Origin: Erysipelotrichaceae bacterium
GTDB lineage: Bacteria; Bacillota_I; Bacilli_A; Erysipelotrichales; Erysipelotrichaceae
Reading direction: 5' to 3'
NCBI GenBank assembly: GCA_017419165.1
Contig: JAFOLW010000034.1
Location: forward strand, 1 to 64,000
Length of the DNA: 64,000 nt
The position numbers and the translations under genes are program-made. A model generated the notes under the pieces. It was not told where the DNA came from. It saw only the letters and a list, made by a program, of their open reading frames with translations, and ran no database searches. Below are positions 25,704 to 34,054 of the stretch, one piece after another (within the stretch, counting starts at the first letter, position 1; each line of letters opens with the position of its first letter).

Positions 25704-26114
25704 ATGGAAAGAAGAAACGTATTGTTCCTGCTGACGCCCAAGACACAAGTTGCGTGTCTGAAAGAAAACATGAATGTGCGTCAGGCTCTTGAAAAGATGC
25801 GCGCCCACGGCTATTCGGCGATCCCGTTGATCGCAGAAGACGGAAGATATCTCGGAACGGTCTCGGAAGGCGACCTGCTGTGGTACATCGTACAGAACGA
25901 TAAGATCACCATGGAAGGGCTCGAAGACGTGGGGATCACGCAGCTGCTGCAGAAAAACAGAGTCCCGGCCGTCAAAGTCGATGCGGATGCCGCCGAACTT
26001 GCCGGCATGATCACCAATCAGAACTTCGTTCCGGTCGTCGATGACCGAAACGTGCTGATGGGCATCGTGACCAGAAAACGGGTCATGCAGGAACTTTTCT
26101 CCAAAGGTTCTTAA
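25704..26114 (+). CDS. Stand-alone CBS-pair protein, DarB/CbpB-like
   Basis: 136 residues made of two CBS motifs (about 12-65 and 78-130), with HGYSAIPLIAEDGRYLGTVS and NQNFVPVVDDRNVLMGIVTR. Size and arrangement resemble the CBS proteins DarB/CbpB, which bind cyclic-di-AMP and report it to the stringent response and to pyruvate carboxylase. That assignment is inference; an adenine-nucleotide sensor of another kind is possible. Monocistronic. Confidence 0.75.
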   Translation: MERRNVLFLLTPKTQVACLKENMNVRQALEKMRAHGYSAIPLIAEDGRYLGTVSEGDLLWYIVQNDKITMEGLEDVGITQLLQKNRVPAVKVDADAAELAGMITNQNFVPVVDDRNVLMGIVTRKRVMQELFSKGS

Positions 26115-26150
26115 GGAAGAGAAAAACATCAGAAAATAAGGCGATTATTG

Positions 26151-26179
26151 TTGAAACTTGGGCCGAAATCCCATATAAT
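26151..26179 (+). promoter_or_regulatory. rplM-rpsI promoter
   Basis: TTGAAA (26151-26156), 17 bases, TATAAT (26174-26179): a near-perfect vegetative promoter, suited to ribosomal protein genes. Confidence 0.85.
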
Positions 26180-26185
26180 AATTAT

Positions 26186-26235
26186 TGCCTTATTTTTTAA
26201 CATTTAAGCCCCGGAAACTTAAAAGGAGAAAAAAT
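26186..26235 (+). promoter_or_regulatory. Candidate L13 leader with hairpin abutting the ribosome-binding site
   Basis: TTTAAG (26203-26208) and CTTAAA (26218-26223) form a short hairpin whose right arm runs into AAAAGGAG. Bacillota rplM transcripts often carry an autoregulatory L13 leader; this small hairpin is in the right place, but I cannot confirm the family consensus. Confidence 0.4.
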
Positions 26236-26664
26236 ATGCGTCAAACGACTATGCTGAAACCAGCAGAAGTTAAAAAAGACTGGTATGTAGTTGATGCTAG
26301 TGGAAAGACTCTCGGTAGATTGGCAACACAGTGTGCTGCGATCTTAAGAGGCAAACACAAGCCGACTTTCACACCGAATGTCGATTGCGGCGACTACGTG
26401 ATCATCACGAACGCTGCAAAGGTCGTCTACACAGGCGATCAGGAAAACAAGAAGATCTACTATCACCATTCCATGTATCCGGGAGGATTGAAAGCAAGAT
26501 CGATCGGTAAGATGAAGAGAGAATATCCTGTTGAGTTAGTGGAAAAAGCAGTCCAAGGTATGCTTCCACACAACAAACTGGGTGATCGCATGAGAACCCA
26601 TCTGTATGTCTATGAAGGTGCTGAGCATCCTCATACCGCTCAAAAACCAATTGAGCTTAAATAA
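26236..26664 (+). CDS. rplM: 50S ribosomal protein L13
   Basis: 142 residues, usual length. Typical motifs are [35 protein letters not shown] and [11 protein letters not shown]. The start is the ATG after AAAAGGAG. Followed 11 bases later by rpsI, the conserved pairing in bacteria. Confidence 0.97.
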   Translation: MRQTTMLKPAEVKKDWYVVDASGKTLGRLATQCAAILRGKHKPTFTPNVDCGDYVIITNAAKVVYTGDQENKKIYYHHSMYPGGLKARSIGKMKREYPVELVEKAVQGMLPHNKLGDRMRTHLYVYEGAEHPHTAQKPIELK

Positions 26665-26675
26665 GGAGAAAATCA

Positions 26676-27080
26676 ATGCCTAAAAAGAAATCAAATGTCA
26701 GTTACCTTGGAACAGGAAGACGTAAATCTTCCGTTGCCCGCGTCTATATGACTCCGGGTACCGGCAAGATCATGGTCGGTGAAAAGACTCTCGAAGAATA
26801 TCTGCCGCAGGAGATCTTAAGAATGGTCGTCAAATCGCCGTTAGTCGAAACAGGAACAGAAGGCCAGTATGATGTCTTCATCAATGTTTACGGCGGCGGT
26901 ATGACAGGTCAGGCCGGTGCAATGAGACACGGTATCGCCCGTGCGTTGCTCGAAGTCGGTGAAGACTTCAGACCGGTCCTCAAGAAAGCAGGCTTCTTGA
27001 CTCGTGATTCCAGAGTGAAGGAACGTAAGAAGTACGGCTTAAGAGGAGCTCGTAGAAGACCTCAGTACTCAAAACGTTAA
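26676..27080 (+). CDS. rpsI: 30S ribosomal protein S9
   Basis: 134 residues. The motifs [33 protein letters not shown] and the conserved C-terminal tail RRPQYSKR, which reaches the P-site tRNA, are all present. Co-transcribed with rplM, with AAGGAG before the ATG. Confidence 0.97.
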   Translation: MPKKKSNVSYLGTGRRKSSVARVYMTPGTGKIMVGEKTLEEYLPQEILRMVVKSPLVETGTEGQYDVFINVYGGGMTGQAGAMRHGIARALLEVGEDFRPVLKKAGFLTRDSRVKERKKYGLRGARRRPQYSKR

Positions 27081-27100
27081 TTTACAGGATTGCGTTTCAA

Positions 27101-27130
27101 AAAACACTCCCTTATCGGAGTGTTTTTTCT
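27101..27130 (+). terminator. Bidirectional terminator between rpsI and the convergent methyltransferase
   Basis: AACACTCC (27103-27110) and GGAGTGTT (27117-27124), with T-runs on both strands (TTTTTT on + and the complement of the A-run at 27098-27104 on -). Confidence 0.85.
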
Positions 27131-27132
27131 TT

Positions 27133-28467
27133 TTACTGATAACGGTAATTGGCGGGATACCTGTTTTTCAGGATCCCGTTTTTTGCTTCGCCGAAACCCA
27201 GAGGGAAGTGATCGACACAGACTAACAGCGTCCCTTCAAGGGAAGTGTCATCGATCTTCAATGTTTCGCATTTCAGATACTTCAGTACCCGTTCATCCTT
27301 CAGAGGCAGATCGAGGATCCTGTCGTATTTATGAAGTGACAGGCTCATCGCCAGTGCCTGGCTCGGCCGGAAGCGGCCGTGTTTCATCTCGCCCGCCAGC
27401 AGGCCCGAACGCAGGATGCGCGCATTTCCCAAGGGGAGGTCATAGGGCGGAAGCAGGTAAAGTCTGTCCTTGCGAAGGACGAGGTCGCCGTTTTGAAGCG
27501 ATCTATGAAAACCGTCCGGGATCAGATCGAGGAGTTTTTTGTCGACAGACGGGATGTGCGGAAAAGCTTTTCTTTTTTCGCCCTGTTTTTCCAGGAGAGC
27601 GACGAAGTGGCCTTCGCCCTTGATGCGGTGCGGATAGAGGCGCACGCAGTCTTTCGTTGCCGGCGTGATGCCTTCGCAGAAACCTTCGCATCTTTCGATG
27701 GGCAGGACTCTGAGCTCTTTGCACAGGCCCAAAGCGTATTCGATGATCTCTTCATCTTCCTTTGGATCGAAGGTGCAGGTCGAGTAGACCATCTTGCCGC
27801 CCGGTTTCAGCATGCCGATCGCTGCCTCGATGATCTTTTTCTGTAACGGAACATAGGCATCGCTGCCTCTTTCTTCATAGGAGCGGATCAGATCGCTGTC
27901 CTTGCGGAACATCCCCTGTCCGGAACACGGGGCATCGATCAGGATCTTGTCGAAGCATTCATGGAGCTGCTGCAGCCCGCAGATGTCTTCCGCCATGACA
28001 TAGGCGTTCTCAACGCCCTGATTCTCCAACGTCTTCAGCAGGACCTGAGCGCGGCTGACCGAGATGTCGTTGGCGACCAGGACGCCTGTTTTGTTGAGCT
28101 TGTTCGCCAGTTTCGAAGACTTGCCGCCCGGTGCGGCGCAGGCATCCAGGACAAGATCGCCTTCTTCGACCGGCAGGACTTGTGCCGGAAGCATGGCGGA
28201 AGCTTCCTGCAGATAATAGAGGCCCGCAAAATAATAGGGGTGTTTGGCCGGCCTGTCTTCTTCCTTATAATAAAAGCCGTCCTGTGTCCAGGGGATCTTT
28301 TCGATCTTGAACGGACAGATCTTCACAAAGTCTTCCACGGAGATCTTGGAAGTATTGACGCGAAGTCCGAAGTTCCTTTCTTCTTCAAAAGAGGCAAGAT
28401 AGTCTTCGTATTCTTCTTTCAGCAGCCGCTTCATCATGGAAAGATAGTCTTCGGGCAGTTTGTTCAT
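27133..28467 (-). CDS. RsmB/NOP2-family rRNA cytosine-C5 methyltransferase (RsmF-like)
   Basis: 444 residues. The SAM motif DACAAPGGKSSKLA lies near residue 108, followed by ILIDAPCSGQGMFRK and MVYSTCTFDPKEDEE, which hold the two catalytic Cys residues of m5C methyltransferases. The C-terminal part, with an RsmF-type extension, may bind rRNA. Likely target is 16S rRNA, by family. The gene has a -10 box 6 bases before its ATG and no Shine-Dalgarno site. Confidence 0.88.
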   Translation of the reverse strand: MNKLPEDYLSMMKRLLKEEYEDYLASFEEERNFGLRVNTSKISVEDFVKICPFKIEKIPWTQDGFYYKEEDRPAKHPYYFAGLYYLQEASAMLPAQVLPVEEGDLVLDACAAPGGKSSKLANKLNKTGVLVANDISVSRAQVLLKTLENQGVENAYVMAEDICGLQQLHECFDKILIDAPCSGQGMFRKDSDLIRSYEERGSDAYVPLQKKIIEAAIGMLKPGGKMVYSTCTFDPKEDEEIIEYALGLCKELRVLPIERCEGFCEGITPATKDCVRLYPHRIKGEGHFVALLEKQGEKRKAFPHIPSVDKKLLDLIPDGFHRSLQNGDLVLRKDRLYLLPPYDLPLGNARILRSGLLAGEMKHGRFRPSQALAMSLSLHKYDRILDLPLKDERVLKYLKCETLKIDDTSLEGTLLVCVDHFPLGFGEAKNGILKNRYPANYRYQ

Positions 28468-28473
28468 ACCTTT

Positions 28474-28482
28474 AGTGTAACA
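28474..28482 (-). promoter_or_regulatory. Extended -10 of the methyltransferase gene, leaderless
   Basis: On the minus strand TGT precedes TACACT (28474-28479), with a 6-base spacer to the ATG. Confidence 0.6.
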
Positions 28483-28553
28483 AAATTGTATATTTCTTAT
28501 GGAAAAAATAGGAATCGGTCCTTTTTCTTACAAATAATGTATAGGAGGGCAAG

Positions 28554-29687
28554 ATGAAGTGCTTGAGATGCAACAACGAAGATCCGACTTATTTTTATAA
28601 AGGATCGAAGGGCTACTATTGCCGCAGATGCATCCGTTTTTCCAGAGTTCTGCTGGAAGAAGAGCTGAAGAGCTTCGATTATCAGATCGCTCCGGATGCC
28701 GGAGAATACAGCTTTTCCTATGAGCTGACCGATACACAGAAACAGATCTCGGAAAAATGCCTTGAAGCATTGAAAAAGAGCGATGTCCTTTTGCATTGCG
28801 TATGCGGGGCGGGCAAGACGGAGATCACCGTGCAAAGCATCGCTCACTATCTCGAACAGGGATACAAGGTGGCGTATGCGATCTCCCGCAAGGAAGTCGT
28901 CATCGAACTTGCGAAAAGGTTTCAGGACATCTTCCGCAAGGCAAAAGTCACGGCGGTCTACGGCGGCCATCACGAATGTCTGAAAGGTGATCTGATCGTC
29001 TGTACCTGCCATCAGCTTTTCCGCTACTACAGGAGTTTCGATCTGCTGGTCATCGACGAAGCGGATGCTTTTCCTTTGAAAGGGGATGAGACGTTGATGA
29101 ACATCGCCTTGAACTCCTGCAGAGGAAGGCTGATCTTCTCCACGGCGACGGTCGATGAACAGCTTGCCAAGATCCTGAAAAAGAGGGAAGTCTGTACCTT
29201 GAAGCTCTACGTCAGGCCTTCCCGGAAGCCTCTGTCGGTCCCGCAGGTGATCTGCCTTCCGGAAGCTGCCGCTGTCTTTTATCTGTTTCGGCTGATGACA
29301 CTGACGGCCAACCGGTGCATCATCTTCGTTTCCGCTAAAAGAAAATGCGAGCAGCTCTATAAGATCGCCTCCCGTTTCTTTTCCTGTACCTATGTGTATT
29401 CCGACCTGAAACAAAGAAAGGAGAACATCGCCGCTTTCCGGGAGAAGAAGTATCGCTTTCTGATCTCGACGACCGTGATGGAAAGAGGGATCACGATCCC
29501 CGAAGTCTCGGTGATCATCCTTCATTATGACGGGGTCTTCGATGAAGGGAATCTCGTGCAGATGCTCGGCCGGGTCGGCCGCGGCGTGGGATACGAAGAG
29601 GGAAGATCCTATCTGTTCTGCGCCTATAAAGACCGGCAGGTGAGAAAGACGGTCGCCTATCTGAAGGAGGCGAATTCTCATTTGTGA
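28554..29687 (+). CDS. comFA: Competence helicase ComFA
   Basis: 377 residues. An N-terminal four-Cys zinc finger (Cys3, Cys6, Cys23, Cys26) is followed by a superfamily 2 helicase core: Walker A CVCGAGKTE, DEAD box VIDEADAF, motif III STAT, motif VI QMLGRVGRG. ComFA is the cytoplasmic motor that draws single-stranded DNA through ComEC during transformation. AGGAGGG precedes the ATG. It overlaps comFC by 4 bases. Confidence 0.93.
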   Translation: MKCLRCNNEDPTYFYKGSKGYYCRRCIRFSRVLLEEELKSFDYQIAPDAGEYSFSYELTDTQKQISEKCLEALKKSDVLLHCVCGAGKTEITVQSIAHYLEQGYKVAYAISRKEVVIELAKRFQDIFRKAKVTAVYGGHHECLKGDLIVCTCHQLFRYYRSFDLLVIDEADAFPLKGDETLMNIALNSCRGRLIFSTATVDEQLAKILKKREVCTLKLYVRPSRKPLSVPQVICLPEAAAVFYLFRLMTLTANRCIIFVSAKRKCEQLYKIASRFFSCTYVYSDLKQRKENIAAFREKKYRFLISTTVMERGITIPEVSVIILHYDGVFDEGNLVQMLGRVGRGVGYEEGRSYLFCAYKDRQVRKTVAYLKEANSHL

Positions 29688-30286
29688 GATGTCTGTTTTG
29701 CGACCGTCCGATCGAATCCTACAGCCTTGCTTCGCTGTTTCTTAAAACGGATGAACTATGCCCGAAATGCCGGCGCCGGCTGTCTTTAAAAAGAAAGAAG
29801 ATCCCGCTCGGCGGATTTGAAGTCAAGACGTTTTTCAGCTATGACGGCTTTTTCCGCGACCTGTTATTGCAGTATAAGGAATGCCATGACGAGGCACTGA
29901 AGGACGTCTTTCTCTATGGGCTGAAGGAGTATCTTGAACTGCGCTATCACGGTTATCATCTGCTGTGCATACCGAGTACCGGGAAAAAGCTCGAAGAAAG
30001 AGGCTTTGACCATCTGAAAGAGATGTTCCGATTGGTACAATTGAAGAAGATCTGCTGCCTGAAGATGAAGGAGGAGATCACGCAGGAAGGAAAAGATCTG
30101 AGAGAAAGACGGAAAATGGAGACCAATTATGCCTATATTGGGCCAGATGTGGACAAAATACTGATCGCCGACGACGTTATGACGACCGGTTCGACCTTAA
30201 AAGGGGCATTTTCGGCTGTCAAATGTCATGCCAAAATGGTAAAAGTTATATCACTGGCTTACAAAAACATTACTTTACATCTTTAA
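29684..30286 (+). CDS. comFC: ComFC, phosphoribosyltransferase-like competence protein
   Basis: 200 residues. An N-terminal four-Cys zinc finger (CLFC and CPKC) is followed by a phosphoribosyltransferase fold with the PRPP loop ILIADDVMTTGST near residue 160. It works with ComFA in DNA uptake. It starts at a GTG overlapping the comFA stop (GTGA), with GGAGG about 13 bases upstream, so translation is probably coupled. Confidence 0.92.
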   Translation: MRCLFCDRPIESYSLASLFLKTDELCPKCRRRLSLKRKKIPLGGFEVKTFFSYDGFFRDLLLQYKECHDEALKDVFLYGLKEYLELRYHGYHLLCIPSTGKKLEERGFDHLKEMFRLVQLKKICCLKMKEEITQEGKDLRERRKMETNYAYIGPDVDKILIADDVMTTGSTLKGAFSAVKCHAKMVKVISLAYKNITLHL

Positions 30287-30295
30287 AATAAAGTA

Positions 30296-30304
30296 TGATA
30301 GAAT
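30296..30304 (+). promoter_or_regulatory. csp promoter (extended -10)
   Basis: TGA precedes TAGAAT (30299-30304) just after the comFC stop; a short leader with AAAGGAG follows. Confidence 0.6.
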
Positions 30305-30330
30305 AGAATTCATAAAAGGAGAATAAGGAA

Positions 30331-30534
30331 ATGTTAGGCAAGGTTAAGAGATTCAACAAGGTTAAGGGATTTGGCTTCATTACAGCAGATGATGGTCGTG
30401 ATGTCTTTTTCCATTATTCTCAATTGATCATGGATGGTTACAAAACCATCAATGAGGGTGCACCGGTTGAATTTGATTTAATTGAAGGTGATCGAGGTCT
30501 TCAAGCTCACAATATAAAAGAGATTCAAGAATAA
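30331..30534 (+). CDS. Cold-shock protein, CspA family
   Basis: 67 residues, a single cold-shock domain with RNP1 KGFGFITADD and RNP2 DVFFHYS. A nucleic-acid chaperone that melts RNA secondary structure. It has its own promoter and terminator and strong ribosome-binding site AAAGGAG. Confidence 0.96.
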   Translation: MLGKVKRFNKVKGFGFITADDGRDVFFHYSQLIMDGYKTINEGAPVEFDLIEGDRGLQAHNIKEIQE

Positions 30535-30550
30535 TCGAGAAACACAAAAG

Positions 30551-30576
30551 AAGTTGGCCGCCGGTCAGCTTTTTTT
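30551..30576 (+). terminator. csp terminator
   Basis: AAGTTGGCC (30551-30559) and GGTCAGCTT (30563-30571) pair with one mismatch and one wobble, followed by Ts. Confidence 0.75.
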
Positions 30577-30588
30577 GTTACGTTGTAT

Positions 30589-30594
30589 TATAAT
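30589..30594 (+). promoter_or_regulatory. -10 box of secA
   Basis: TATAAT 22 bases before the secA ATG; the short leader holds TTGGAG. Confidence 0.55.
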
Positions 30595-30616
30595 AGTATG
30601 GTATTGGAGAAAAATA

Positions 30617-32953
30617 ATGGGTTTATTTGACAGATTATTCAATAGTGATAAAAGGATCCTTGATGAGGTCGAAAAGGGCACCGTCCCCGTCGAAAAACTG
30701 AAAGACGAGATGGCGGCTTTGAGCGACGAACAGCTCAAACACAAGACCGTAGAATTCAAGGAACGTCTTGCCAAAGGCGAGACCCTGGACGATATCCGGG
30801 TGGAAGCTTTTGCGGTAGCCAGGGAAGCGGCGAAGCGCGTGATCGGTGAGTACCCGTTCTTCTGCCAGCTGGAAGGCGCTTATGTGCTTCACAGAGGCGA
30901 CATCGCCGAGATGAAGACCGGTGAAGGCAAGACCCTGACCTCCGTCATGGCGGTCTATCTGAATGCACTGGAAGGAAAAGGTGTTCACGTCGTCACCGTC
31001 AACGAATATCTGGCGGAACGTGACAGTGAATGGATGGGACAGATCCACCGTTTTCTTGGCCTGAGTGTCGGCCTGAACCTGCGTGCTTTGACGCCGGCGC
31101 AGAAACGGGCGGCTTACGAATGTGACATCACCTATACGACCAACTCGGAGGTCGGTTTCGACTATCTGCGCGACAACATGGTCACCCGTGTGGAAGACCG
31201 CGTCCTGCGTGAACTCAACTATGCGCTGGTCGACGAAGTCGACTCGATCCTGATCGATGAGTCCAGGACGCCTTTGATCATCTCCGGCGGTGAGCGCAAG
31301 ACAGCCAATCTGTATATCAATGCCGACCGCTTCGTCAAGCGTCTGAAGAAAGAAGAGGATTACGTCATCGACGTCAAGGACAGGAATGTCCAGCTGACCG
31401 AAGAGGGCGTTCATAAAGGTGAGAAGGCGTTCGGTGTCGAGAACCTTTACGATATCGACAATACGTCTCTGGTCCACTATATCGCACAGGCTTTGAAAGC
31501 CAACTACATCATGACCAGAGATGTGGAATATGTCGTGGAAGAAAACGAAGTCATCATCGTCGATCAGAACACCGGCCGAAAGATGCCGGGCAGAGAATAC
31601 TCGGACGGTCTGCATCAGGCGATCCAGGCCAAGGAAGGCGTACCGATCAAACAGGAAACGACGACCTGGGCGACGATCACCTATCAGAACTTCTTCCGTC
31701 TTTACAACAAGCTCGCCGGCATGACCGGTACGGCCAAGACCGAGGAAGAAGAATTCCTCTCGATCTACAACATGCGTGTCGTCGAGATCCCGACCAACCG
31801 TCCGGTCGCCAGGATCGATTATCCGGATCTGGTCTTCGGCACCAAGAAAGCCAAATACAACGCACTTCTGGAAGAAGTGAAAGAATTATATGCCAAGGGA
31901 CAGCCGGTCCTGGTCGGCACGATCTCGGTCGAGACTTCGGAACTGATCTCCCGCATGTTCAAGCAAGCCAGGATCCGTCATGAAGTCCTCAACGCCAAGA
32001 ACCATGCCAGAGAAGCGGAGATCATCGCCAAAGCCGGCAGAGAAGGCTCCGTCACGATCGCGACCAACATGGCCGGCCGTGGTACCGATATCAAGCTGAC
32101 CGACCGTTCCAGGGAACTGGGAGGTCTCGTGGTCCTGGGATCGGAGCGTCATGAATCGAGACGTATCGACAATCAGCTGCGCGGCCGTTCCGGCCGACAG
32201 GGCGATCCGGGTTATTCCCGTTTCTATGTCTCTCTGGAAGATGACCTGATGGTCCGTTTCGGATCCGAGCGCATCTCTTCGCTGTTTGAACAGATGGGCG
32301 ATATCCCGATCGAAAACAAGACCGTCTCCAAAGCGATCTCTTCGGCGCAGAAGCGTGTCGAAGGTCTCAACTTCGATGTCCGTAAAGCTCTGCTGGATTA
32401 TGACGACGTCATGCGCCAGCAGCGTGAGACGATGTATGCCCAGCGCAACTACATCCTGGAGAACGAGGATATCCACTCGGTGATCGAAAACATGTTCGAA
32501 CGTGTCTGCGAGAATATCGTCAGTTCCAACGTCTCGGTCGACGGCAAGAAGGAGGTCATCGACTATGCTTCGATCGCCAAGCGTCTCGAGACGATGGGCG
32601 TTCCTTCTTTCGGACCGGAAGGGATCGAGGGTCTCGGCAAAGAGGAGACGATCGCCCGATGCAAGGATGCATCATTCTCCGCTTACGAAGACAAGATCAA
32701 GCCGGTCAAAAATCAGATCATGCCGGTGGAGAGAACGATGGTCCTTCGTCTGATGGACCGCGCATGGCAGAATCAGATCGATGTCATGTCCAAGCTCAGA
32801 GAGGGCATCCATCTGCGTTCATATGCACAGAACAATCCTTTGCAGGCATATGTCGAAGAAGGCTACGAATTGTTTGAAAACATGATGAATACGATCTCTT
32901 CGGATGTCGTTACGTTCTGTAACAATCTGAAGATCGTCATAAAGGAAAAGTAG
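30617..32953 (+). CDS. secA: Preprotein translocase ATPase SecA
   Basis: 778 residues. It starts MGLFDRLFNSDKR after TTGGAG; an earlier in-frame start upstream would run through the promoter and is rejected. Motifs include Walker A MKTGEGKTLTS, DEVDSILIDE (DEAD-like), GTDIKL and QLRGRSGRQGDPG. It drives protein export through SecYEG. It ends without the C-terminal SEC-C zinc finger, as in several Bacillota. Two bases separate it from prfB. Confidence 0.97.
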   Translation: MGLFDRLFNSDKRILDEVEKGTVPVEKLKDEMAALSDEQLKHKTVEFKERLAKGETLDDIRVEAFAVAREAAKRVIGEYPFFCQLEGAYVLHRGDIAEMKTGEGKTLTSVMAVYLNALEGKGVHVVTVNEYLAERDSEWMGQIHRFLGLSVGLNLRALTPAQKRAAYECDITYTTNSEVGFDYLRDNMVTRVEDRVLRELNYALVDEVDSILIDESRTPLIISGGERKTANLYINADRFVKRLKKEEDYVIDVKDRNVQLTEEGVHKGEKAFGVENLYDIDNTSLVHYIAQALKANYIMTRDVEYVVEENEVIIVDQNTGRKMPGREYSDGLHQAIQAKEGVPIKQETTTWATITYQNFFRLYNKLAGMTGTAKTEEEEFLSIYNMRVVEIPTNRPVARIDYPDLVFGTKKAKYNALLEEVKELYAKGQPVLVGTISVETSELISRMFKQARIRHEVLNAKNHAREAEIIAKAGREGSVTIATNMAGRGTDIKLTDRSRELGGLVVLGSERHESRRIDNQLRGRSGRQGDPGYSRFYVSLEDDLMVRFGSERISSLFEQMGDIPIENKTVSKAISSAQKRVEGLNFDVRKALLDYDDVMRQQRETMYAQRNYILENEDIHSVIENMFERVCENIVSSNVSVDGKKEVIDYASIAKRLETMGVPSFGPEGIEGLGKEETIARCKDASFSAYEDKIKPVKNQIMPVERTMVLRLMDRAWQNQIDVMSKLREGIHLRSYAQNNPLQAYVEEGYELFENMMNTISSDVVTFCNNLKIVIKEK

Positions 32954-32955
32954 AT

Positions 32956-34053
32956 TTGGAACTGTATGAAATGAGACAAAGCCTGAATGCTTCCTTGAAA
33001 AAGCTGAAGGATTTGGGCGAATCACTGGATCTGGAAGAGATCGGCAGGCAGATCGAAGAACTTGAACGGCAGCAGAACGAAGAGAACTTCTGGTCCGACC
33101 AGAAGAAAGCGCAGAGCGTCATCAAGGAAGTCAACAAGCTGAAAGATCTCAAGTCCAGATACGAACAAAACAAGGCAGGCATCGAAGGGATCCTGAAAGA
33201 GCTCGATGAGCTCAACAAGAATTACGATGCGGAGCTTTTCGAATTGCTGGAAGAGGAATACGAACAGATCAACGCGGATTTCGAGGAATTCGAGATCAAG
33301 GTCCTCTTGTCCAACGACTACGATCATTCCAATGCGCTGCTGGAGATCCATCCGGGAGCCGGCGGTACGGAATCCCAGGACTGGGCGGAGATGCTTTTCA
33401 GGATGTATCAGCGCTATGCCCAGAACAACGGCTATGGTTTTGAAGTGATCTCTTATGAAGAAGCGGACGAGGCAGGCATCAAGTCCTGTCTGGTCGCCAT
33501 CAAAGGCGATATGGCTTATGGCTATCTGAAGGGGGAGAGCGGTGTCCACCGTCTGGTGCGCATCTCGCCGTTCGATGCATCGAGCCGCCGTCATACCTCG
33601 TTTGCCTCCGTCGAAGTGCTTCCGGAATTCAACAACGAGATCGAGATCGAGATCCGCGATGAGGATCTGGAAGTCGATACGATGCGTTCTTCCGGCGCCG
33701 GCGGCCAGCATATCAACAAGACCGATTCGGCCGTACGCATGAAACACATCCCGACCGGGCTGATGGCCTTCTCGCAGTCGGAACGTTCACAGATCCTCAA
33801 CCGGGAAAAGTGTCTGGCGATCTTGAAGGCAAAGCTCTATCAGAAAGCGATCGAAGACCGTGAAAACGAGAAGCGGGCGCTTAAGGGCGAACAGCGAAAG
33901 ATCGAATGGGGTTCGCAGATCCGCTCCTATGTCTTCTGTCCTTATACACTGGTCAAAGACCACCGCACCAATTACGAAGAAGGAAATGTCGATAAGGTCA
34001 TGAATGGGGAGATCAACAACTTCCTGTTCGCTTATCTGAAATCACAGATCTAG
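32956..34053 (+). CDS. prfB: Peptide chain release factor 2
   Basis: 365 residues. The stop-codon recognition motif SPF is in ISPFDASSRRHTS and the peptidyl-hydrolysis motif GGQ is in GAGGQHINKTDSAV. It recognises UGA and UAA. It starts at a TTG after AAAGGAAAAG. The reading frame is continuous: where most prfB genes have an in-frame TGA and a +1 programmed frameshift (after GESL), the sequence reads straight into DLEEI, so that autoregulation is missing. Confidence 0.96.
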   Translation: MELYEMRQSLNASLKKLKDLGESLDLEEIGRQIEELERQQNEENFWSDQKKAQSVIKEVNKLKDLKSRYEQNKAGIEGILKELDELNKNYDAELFELLEEEYEQINADFEEFEIKVLLSNDYDHSNALLEIHPGAGGTESQDWAEMLFRMYQRYAQNNGYGFEVISYEEADEAGIKSCLVAIKGDMAYGYLKGESGVHRLVRISPFDASSRRHTSFASVEVLPEFNNEIEIEIRDEDLEVDTMRSSGAGGQHINKTDSAVRMKHIPTGLMAFSQSERSQILNREKCLAILKAKLYQKAIEDRENEKRALKGEQRKIEWGSQIRSYVFCPYTLVKDHRTNYEEGNVDKVMNGEINNFLFAYLKSQI

Positions 34054-34054
34054 T

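Noticed and set aside
27090-27623. Open frame on + after rpsI
   Set aside because: Runs through the rpsI terminator and opposite the RsmF-like gene; no motif.
30554-30616. Upstream in-frame start for secA
   Set aside because: Overlaps the csp terminator and the secA promoter; SecA proteins begin at MGLFDRLF-like sequences.
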